A DNA stretch of 64,000 bases from Parelaphostrongylus tenuis (lineage: Eukaryota; Nematoda; Chromadorea; Rhabditida; Metastrongylidae), in contig JAHQIW010000100.1 in the NCBI GenBank assembly GCA_019055375.1, positions 1 through 64,000 on the forward strand, read 5' to 3'. The notes beneath the pieces are model-generated. The model did not search any database, was not told the DNA's origin, and saw nothing but the letters and a program-made list of their open reading frames with translations. The stretch's first letter is position 1. Every line of letters begins with the position of its first letter. The translations under genes were made by a program, and so were the position numbers. This document shows positions 58,101 to 64,000 of this stretch, in pieces.

Positions 58101-61100
58101 CATCTTTGAACTTGAAAGTTAGCCCGCTGTCTAGACGTCATAGCAGGTTTATTTAACAATATAAAGCATAAGATAAAAAGCTATTGCTTATACAACGACA
58201 GATCAAACTTTCTTCTTAATTACAACACTAGGTTCCCAAGAATCGCTACGAAACGGAGAGAAAATTTTCAAGTAGATGGCAAAAATTGTGCCTTTTCAAG
58301 GCTGCTTTGAGATCGCTGTGTGCAGTATAACTCGAGAGACGCGCGATAAGGAGTCCATGTTGAAGCGTAACCTTATTTCCACTCCTACTCGCAATAACAA
58401 GGCTTTTTTAGAAACGATGCACACTTCCAAAATCACTGAGAGTTATGCTATCGATTGAAATTTGAAAATGTAAAGAGAAAGGAAAATGATTTTGTCTTCA
58501 AAAGGTAGAAATGGGTCTCGATAACAAATTATATCTTTTGAAACTAAGAAATTGAAGTTGTAGTTTTGAAACATTTACTTCAACGGCTTCAAACTGGCTG
58601 TGGTGCCGCAAAAATTGTTCAAAATAAGATCGGGAACTGAGAAATTGTCCTTAGGTGCATAATGACTTGAGCGAGCGCCAGTAAGACATTCATTTTCTAT
58701 CGCGTGCAAGAGTAACCCAGTAGGTCCTCTTCACTTTGAAAATTCGTTGAACGTCACGTCTTTCTATCACGCTTTTCGCGAAAAAATCGAGCCATTGAGT
58801 TGGTGATGTTTCTGGGCTGTGCTTGATATCCCGAGGAATTCAGTCAGTGAGACAGAGCCGCTTTTTGCACTCTCGTAAGACTTCAGTGAGTTTTGTTATC
58901 GTGCTGATAAGGTTTGTAGTGCTGAATCTTCTTAGAAACCCCGCTTTTGACATAGCTGTTCTTTGTCGAGTATTTTGTCAGTACTGCTCAAGATGACTCT
59001 GGAAAGATCAGAACGACGGAGAGCTAGCAGATGGAGCATTATATGCATGGTCGTTATGCTTCTGTTAACAATAATTCGATTCTAATGGTTTTTCCTTGAC
59101 TGGGAACCTTGCAAATCGACAGATAAGGGTGAAGAGCCGAGCAGGGGTGATGATGAGAACTAAAAGCAGGTTCTTTAGGTGCTCTGGACTTATTCTGTCT
59201 AGATCAGATGCTGTTCTATTCTTTCCCGACGATGTAGCGTGATAGATTTTGGACAAAAGAACCAGTGGAGGGACAAATCCATTTCTTTTTGTCATATGAC
59301 GGCAAGACGGCATAGCTATTGAAGAGATCCGAGTAGTAATCGTAAATAATTTTCTCCATTGTCCTTTAGTATATTGTAACTATCTCGTGAGAGCGTAAAA
59401 ATGCAATCACCTTGATTATATAACTGGCAAAGGTGTTGGCCTTTGTGAGTGTTTTTTCAAGCTTCTGCAGCTCGGCCATGACTGTTGCTCTTGACTTTTT
59501 TAAGTTTTTTTTTTGTTTCTATGCAACATTTTGTAGCTGTCGACTTGAGTTTTTGCCGGCCTTCGGGTCATGCGACTACACATTGATTATCAGCTTGATT
59601 GTTGATGAAAAAAAAGTCTCTTAATGACTTTAGGTCTTTCGGATTTCATAGCGCGAGTGTGAATATACTGGATGAACCGATCGCATTTTTCTTCGGTGTT
59701 ACTGATGTCAGTATCTCCCTAAGAGCCGACTAACAATTTGAATACGTTCCATTTTATAGGAGTTCAGAAATTTTTTTGCCTGAATTTAATTGCCTTCTCA
59801 TTCGTCAAAAACCTACTTTCGTTGAAAAAGAAACACTTCACGAACGAGGCGATAGTTGGAATCCAAGTAGAATTTCAAGGTTAAGAGGCAACGGTTAAGC
59901 AAAACCATCGATCTACTAAGATGTGCCTATTCCATCATGGTACTCCCTATTGGGAGACTCCTACGTCCACCGTTGAGGAGCTTTTGAAATTGTGCGTTAG
60001 CATGGATAATTTGTTCGCCACGATGAACTCAGCCTCTCATGCTGCTCGTTCCAATAACCCGTGTGTCCAAGTGTGACGTTCATCAAATAATCGTAGATCC
60101 AATTCTCGCGTGGAAATCTACAATGATCACCTTGAGCAATGTAGGGTCTTCTCTGAAAAACTTTTCTCAACACATACAAAAAGCTTCATCTTCGTCTTCG
60201 TCATAGCTCGATAATGGTGCGCAAGCAGCGAAGATGGTCAAAGTGTCCAAGAGCAATCGTCCGATACGGGTTCCTAGTAGTTCAAATTTCAAAGGAATCA
60301 ATGTTCATGGTTAAATTCGATTTGACAAGAGCGCCAACGTCGCCGACGCCTCTGAGATCGCATGTTTTAAGCGACAGTTTTTATCCGGTAACATAAACAA
60401 CGTGAAATGGGTGTCGTTTCCTCGTCTCAGCCAGGCCGATAACGTCATACTTTTCTTTCCTTCTTGCATCAATGGATCCTACATGAAGGACTCGTTTGCA
60501 TGTGAACATCTTTTATGGGTACAGACCTTCGCCTTGTTTCGTTCCAATTTCAGCAACCTAGTTTGGCCCCAAAATTTTAGCAGCATCTCCTTTCTCATCC
60601 CATCCAATGCTGCGGTACCGAGGGCTTTGTTTGCGTCAGAAAGATGAAGCTCGTTTTTACTGTAGTTCTTAGCATCATAATCAACGTACAGTTTGGTGAA
60701 CTCTGAGCGGTTGGTTGGTTACTCACAGGAGCTTACCAGCCTCTTCCGGAGGATCAAGAGAAGCTTATCTGTTGAAGGTGACTCTTAACTGCCTCCCTTA
60801 TACTTCTAGCCGCGTCGCTTCATTGGAGGTCTCGGCCTTTTTGATTCGTAGAAATAAAGTCACTCAAATTAGAGCAACAGAAATAAGGAGTTCGTCCTCT
60901 AGATTCATCAGAGTCTCTGAGAGATATATGGCCGCATTCAATTCGTGCTTAATTCCCCCTTCCACCACCTGGCTTATTTCCACTTACTCTCACGACTAAC
61001 CGAGCAGAGCCTCTCAGTGCGGAATATTTTCGGACTGTAAACTTGGATCCGATGAAACTTTTACTTACGAATTTTATTTACAATATGAATGAAGCGGTTG

Positions 61101-62495
61101 AACTGCTGTTCTGCTATTGACGGCATGGACTGATGAGGATTTTGAGTTAAATCACACAAATGATAAGCATGGCGAGTGAAAGTTTGCATTCATTCCACCT
61201 ATTGAGTTGAAGAATAGGTTTATGGAGACATACTTAAAAATTACCTATATAGGGAATTCAGTAGCAGTGATTGAACTACCACCAAGCGTTCTAAGACATC
61301 ATATAGTTCGTAGCCGCTTAAATGACCTATGCGTATTGCAAAACTTCACGATTCATCCTAACGGAACGGCAGAGAGATCGCTTTATGAGCATTAATGCAC
61401 AACTTAGAATCAAACAGAACACTCCGATAGGCTTGTATAGAGCAACACGAAAGGCATACGGAGGAGAATCCGAAATAAGAGTCATAATCCTCGATCGGTA
61501 ATCTATAACATCAGCACGTAAAACCCTTACACATTCTCGATAAGCAATAAGAAGACCCACAGGAAAGAATAACTCATTATCACTAGTGATCTCAATAGTG
61601 TCCTAGTGTATTGTTTTAGCATGACAATCCCATCACTCATCAAGATGAACTCGCTAAGCATCCACGTGAATTCTGTGAGATTGATTTTCACTGATTGTGG
61701 GAAAAAGTGGAAAAGCCACAGAGAAACTAGTGAATTTTAAGCAAGTCGTTTGGGTATGGGCTTCAGGATTTTCCGTAGAAATGAAGGAATTGATTGTCTG
61801 ACTTGATTTTAATGAGAACAACAACGTTATAACAGCCGTAAGAGTTGTAATAACTAAGAATTTTGTACCCATATTCGCCCCTTTAGAACACTAGTGAACA
61901 AAATTGCTGGCAACAACTGTCTTTGACCTGCCTTGCTATGTTAAGGTATTTTCAATGAGACGATTTTGCAACAACATTCAAATCAACGTTTTCTTTTCGA
62001 TTTGCCTCTTGGCTTCATGTGTAGAATCTACTGAATAAGTCTTGCAAGTCCTATGCTTACTATCTTCCACTGGTGTTTTAGGGGCAAACACCACTTTGCA
62101 TTCCAGTGGGTCGTAGATGACCCGAATAGTGAGTTGATTCAAAATCGATAAAATCACGGGATCTGGAAGGAGGGCAGCACGACCTTGTTGATCGAGAACA
62201 TCAGTAACCTAAAAAAGTTCCTTACTAAGTAGTCAGTTTTTTCTCATCTTTTTAAGCAAACTATGAGGCCACATAAAACATGGTCTGTAGGATGATATTC
62301 AAGACGTAAAATTGTAGAAAAATTATTGCAGAAAATGTAAGCTCACTGCTTGAATTGCTAGACGTGCTACAAAACCTTTTGCTGCATCTGCACTTGAGGA
62401 AATACCAGGGGCTAGTGTAGGCGCATTTGGTGCAGTGGAAAAAGCCATGGCTACAGGCAAGGAGAAGCCACTGACGTTGAAGCTCCTAGTGCTTC
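52147..62495 (-). CDS. Secreted-protein paralogue C, exons 2-5 intact
   Basis: Function not recognised. Exon 2 62347-62495 (acceptor ATACAG, STRSFNVSGFSLPVAMAFS, donor GTGAGC). Exon 3 62061-62208 (acceptor TTTTAG, VTDVLDQQGRAALLPDPVI, YDPLECKVVF, donor GTAAGC). Exon 4 52332-52489 (acceptor TTGCAG, MPQTCVVIGSTVRFMCKDDM, TKDC, donor GTTTGA). Exon 5 52147-52275 (acceptor TTCAG, TTNIIMANWSRQMWQSVVTR, AVRMLASDPFGSH, stop TAA). All phases agree (2+147, 148, 2+156, 129) and there are no internal stops, giving about 195 residues plus a signal-peptide exon expected beyond 62.5 kb, as intron 1 of copy B is 5 kb. Paralogues A and B share the plan. Exon 4's three Cys and those of exons 1 and 3 may form disulphides (inference). 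The 9.8-kb intron 3 holds mariner, RTE, Penelope and hammerhead repeats. Confidence 0.75.
52711..53290 (+). mobile_element. Mariner element, internally deleted, both termini
   Basis: Preceded by TA at 52709. The left end GGTCGTTCCATAAGTTTTGG, CAC..ATGCAATAA(A)CACCAAA matches the inverse of the right end near 53255-53289 (TTGCTTTAGTGCC, AAAGCTTATGGAGCGGCTT). The inside keeps only a transposase start (LLLMHEWRVGENG, GLARSKAGENTLQD, RSGCPQE). At about 580 bp it is a non-autonomous MITE-like derivative. It lies in intron 3 of paralogue C and is related to 23413. Confidence 0.8.
53490..54290 (+). mobile_element. Mariner transposase remnant
   Basis: Frames give VTDDYELKALMQENKC, then KLDKWVLHGLHAIQRNQLKY, HQISSAQPERLISQTYCGFR and RFPKPQLL, matching the mariner linker and first catalytic region (LDKWVPHEL.. 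HP..C.SLL..). The downstream part to 54290 is uncertain. It is the same subtype as 25300-25870. Confidence 0.6.
54405..54752 (+). mobile_element. Family A hammerhead repeat unit, complete monomer
   Basis: Boundary phrases GAGATTTGAGCGTGGTCTTA (54410) and GAAATCTAGGAATGGTTATA (54718) are about 314 bp apart and enclose one unit: CAATTGAGTGCACAACATTG, then hammerhead 54610-54652, tail AACAGATCATATGGCATGTA and GGCTCGAAAAATAATCATCA. It lies in intron 3 of paralogue C. Confidence 0.7.
54610..54652 (+). ncRNA. Hammerhead ribozyme, mutated
   Basis: GCTCAA, CTGAAGA (consensus CTGANGA), stem II GGC/GCC, then AAAA in place of GAAA, ACACGTGA in place of ACACGTGT, cleavage C, GGGGC. Loss of the invariant G and damage to stem III predict inactivity. 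Confidence 0.55.
54760..56515. other. Intron 3 of paralogue C, no further feature
   Basis: AT-rich DNA with a purine-rich tract near 55120-55140 and a worn repeat phrase (TTTTGCATATCAAGTTTTGC) near 55900. No gene recognised. Confidence 0.35.
56524..57140 (+). mobile_element. Mariner transposase, C-terminal two thirds
   Basis: Frames give LELFITGDEFLVCNEI (first Asp region, usual form IVTGDEKWVLYDN), RERLSSSIKTQFLCWVGHAL, then YKEQLRNLAAAMCERR, LLQHSARSHIA (usual form LHDNARPHVA), ICEEKFKNYNQVKSDLTDSL and GGRHPVFTQQMDTC. Stops and frameshifts are common and the second Asp is lost. Confidence 0.7.
57162..57240. repeat. (ATGAA)n-like microsatellite
   Basis: Imperfect repeats of AATGAAATG for about 80 bp, directly after the mariner remnant. 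Confidence 0.9.
57250..58635. other. Intron 3 of paralogue C, no further feature
   Basis: AT-rich. A short imperfect tandem (GCGCATGTGGT, ACGAAAGG(A/G)TCAAAAATT) occurs at 57587-57650. No gene recognised. Confidence 0.35.
58640..60640 (-). mobile_element. RTE retrotransposon with RT palm deleted
   Basis: Minus-strand order: endonuclease YDVIGLAETRKRHPFHVVYV (about 60440), TCDLRGVGDVGALVKSNLT with MNIDSFE (about 60330), FFREDPTLLKVIIVDFHARI (about 60130), WNEQHERLS, then RT SSGKNRTASDLDRISPEHLK (about 59220). Next comes GFLRRFSTTNLISTITKLTE with LCLTD (about 58900), joined directly to IPRDIKHSPETSPTQWLDFF, RRDVQRIFKVKRTYWVTLAR (about 58730). The FADD palm between these is missing, so an internal deletion of the catalytic core is inferred. 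Many stops. It lies in intron 3 of paralogue C. Confidence 0.78.
61200..61615 (+). mobile_element. Penelope-like GIY-YIG nuclease fragment
   Basis: The plus strand reads SVLRHHIVRSRLNDLCVLQN with FTIHPNGTAE, then, after a deletion, INAQLRIKQNTPIGLYRATR, GGESEIRVIILDR and SITSARKTLTHS. These correspond to the linker and GIY-YIG part of Penelope-like proteins (RNRLYDRLC..NC.ICP.G; LR.KRNTPIG.HR; SARKTLEA). The antisense frame here is collinear with the antisense frame at 3618-3920, supporting homology. Confidence 0.6.
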
Positions 62496-63199
62496 CTGTA
62501 TAGAACTTTCAAGATTTCAAACTAAATGAACAAAGAATTATATCTCACATATTTATGAGAGAACAAATAAAAATCGAAATAAATGAAGGGTAGTGAACAA
62601 ATAAATACTTAAGAGCTAACGAAGAAGGCGTTCGACGTTGAGCAGTCTTTTTGGTGTGTACCGTGAACACCGCTTTAGCAAGTAGTGTAGAAATCATCGA
62701 ATGCATATATAGTCTCCACAAAGATTTGCGGCTCCAACTATGCTTGCCTCAATGATTGCCGTTTGAAAGCCAACACCAAGCCGTTTTCAGTCGTTGTTGC
62801 TGTTAATGCTATCGGTTGACGACTGATGCTTCGGTGACTTTATTCTATTCAGATACGGAAGTATATTGAGTGCCGCAATTCGTATTAGTGGGTGGATTAT
62901 ATAGTGTACTGCAGGGCCTTGAACTGCACAATAGATCTTTCCTAGTACTATGGATACTCCACTGTATTTTACGAATAGCATTACATAAATTATGTCTAGT
63001 TTATGAAGAAAGCGAAACAGCCGAAGCATCGGCCATGCAACGGCAACAACAACAACAATAGTTATAACAACAGGCATCAACCTCCCGCCAGTTAAACCCA
63101 AAGCCCAGTTAGTTATAAGGACACATGACGCGTTTTTAGGTAGTGGATAAGGGATCTTAACGATCAAATACCAAAAGGGACCGTGTGCTTACCAGAGAC

Positions 63200-64000
63200 G
63201 CAAGTGGATTCAGAGGTCAGTCCTATGTCTTTGTAGTGCCAGTTCGCCAAACGTGTAATTCTACGAGGCAAAATGGCAAAACCCTGCTATCAAGAGGGTG
63301 GTGAATACATGGGAGGTGGTCAAGAGTCGCCTGCAACAAACAAACTTGTTCTACTCCCCGGCAGGGACTGATGAAGGACTCAAGAGGGCTCAGCCTTTGA
63401 CTTTATGGCCTAGCAAGCGACACGCTGAGTTTTAAGAACAGTCAAATCAGCGATAAGAATGACCCCCCATTCCCCTGACCCCAGAAGGGCCTCCGCTACA
63501 GCAGCGCCGGGTACGACGAGTACGGAGATAATCTTACAATCTCAGAGCCAAAATAGGCTATCAAAATCAATATACTAAAGTGGAGATCTGTACATATAAA
63601 GCCCAAACACTTGCAAGCGAATCCGTTGTAGAAGACTTATTAATGCTAGCAAGAAAGACTAGGTACAACATCATTAGCCTAGTCGAGACGAGAAGGCGCC
63701 AACCGTTTCACGCTGCTCATGACACAGGAAAAGTGTTGTTCCTTGGAACATGCGATCGCAGAGGTGTCGGCGACGTTAGCATTCTCGTCAAGACGAGTTT
63801 GACCATGAACATCGACTATATTGAACACTAACAACTCGGGTCGCAAGACAGAAGCTGAAACGATGTGAATCAATGCCGGTTTTGACCAGCTTCGTTGCTT
63901 ACGTATCAACATCAAGCTAAGACAAAGTCAAAGTCGAAGCTTCCTATATGAACCTCGAAAAGCTCTTCAGAGATGACCACACATTATTAAAGGTCACTAT
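63200..64000 (+). mobile_element. RTE retrotransposon, 5' end and endonuclease, runs off window
   Basis: The leader (GACTTTATGGCCTAGCAAGC, GACCCCCCATTCCCCTGACC, CCAGAAGGGCCTCCGC) is followed at 63580 by an 83-codon frame: TYKAQTLASESVVEDLLMLA, YNIISLVETRRRQPFHAAHD, LFLGTCDRRGVGDVSILVKT, MNIDYIEH. After a frame change come KLKRCESMPVLTSFVAYVS and MNLEKLFRDDHTLLKVTI at the window edge. These are successive blocks of the RTE AP endonuclease. It is the best preserved RTE endonuclease here but already carries stops. Confidence 0.78.

Noticed and set aside
61131..61160. CTGATGAG near 61131 as another hammerhead
   Set aside because: No GAAA, no stem II partner and no family A or B flanks follow.
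62787..63167. 126-codon minus frame as the missing first exon of paralogue C
   Set aside because: It has a hydrophobic stretch but lacks the CG..P.GQ end and a donor in the expected phase seen in copies A and B.

Overview
The window looks like an AT-rich, intron-rich nematode genome of hookworm/strongylid type. The grounds are RTE non-LTR, BEL LTR and Penelope-like retroelements, mariner transposons with 'CCATAAG' termini, a tRNA-derived SINE, and exons bounded by nematode-style TTTCAG acceptors. There are no bacterial genes, operons or CRISPR arrays, and almost all short open frames are chance frames or decayed repeats.

Host backbone (minus strand). Three tandem paralogues of one small secreted-protein family, which I cannot name, lie head to tail. 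Copy A has exons between 296 and 5165, copy B between 24505 and 34430, and copy C between 52147 and 62495, with C's first exon probably beyond the window. They share a five-exon plan: signal-peptide exon, 149-nt exon, 148-nt exon, variable Cys exon and 129-nt terminal exon. C is open and in phase over exons 2-5. B has a lost splice acceptor and a shortened, out-of-phase exon 4. A carries many frameshifts. The long introns and intergenic gaps are filled with transposons.

Mobile DNA. A recent BEL/Pao-type element lies at 36029-41829, with 973/940-bp LTRs, a GTGAC target duplication, a tRNA-Gly-like primer site and one 995-codon Gag-protease-RT frame cut off inside RT. A Penelope-like element with RT followed by GIY-YIG nuclease lies at about 2000-3980, with further Penelope nuclease remnants near 26.3-27.2 kb and 61.2-61.6 kb. 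RTE remnants lie at 6.0, 23.9, 31.9, 44.4, 58.6-60.6 and 63.2-64 kb. Mariner remnants lie at 9.2, 13.4, 16.6, 23.4, 25.3, 32.6, 52.7, 53.5 and 56.5 kb. Three SINE copies and two tRNA-like foldback elements are also present.

Most interesting system. Two families of small repeats (about 286-320 bp units) carry hammerhead self-cleaving ribozymes with very short, self-complementary stem III. Their units are arranged as tandem and inverted copies (retrozyme-like). Family A is at 13.8, 16.1, 18.3, 19.4, 35.3, 46.6-47.2 and 54.4 kb; family B is at 17.1, 30.25-30.86 and 49.8-50.4 kb. The best ribozyme (47149-47191) has all core residues and lies in a near-perfect 315-bp-arm palindrome. The 30.3-30.8 kb cluster has three ribozymes with intact cores, two of them 286 bp apart in tandem, the layout expected of a unit released as a 286-nt RNA.
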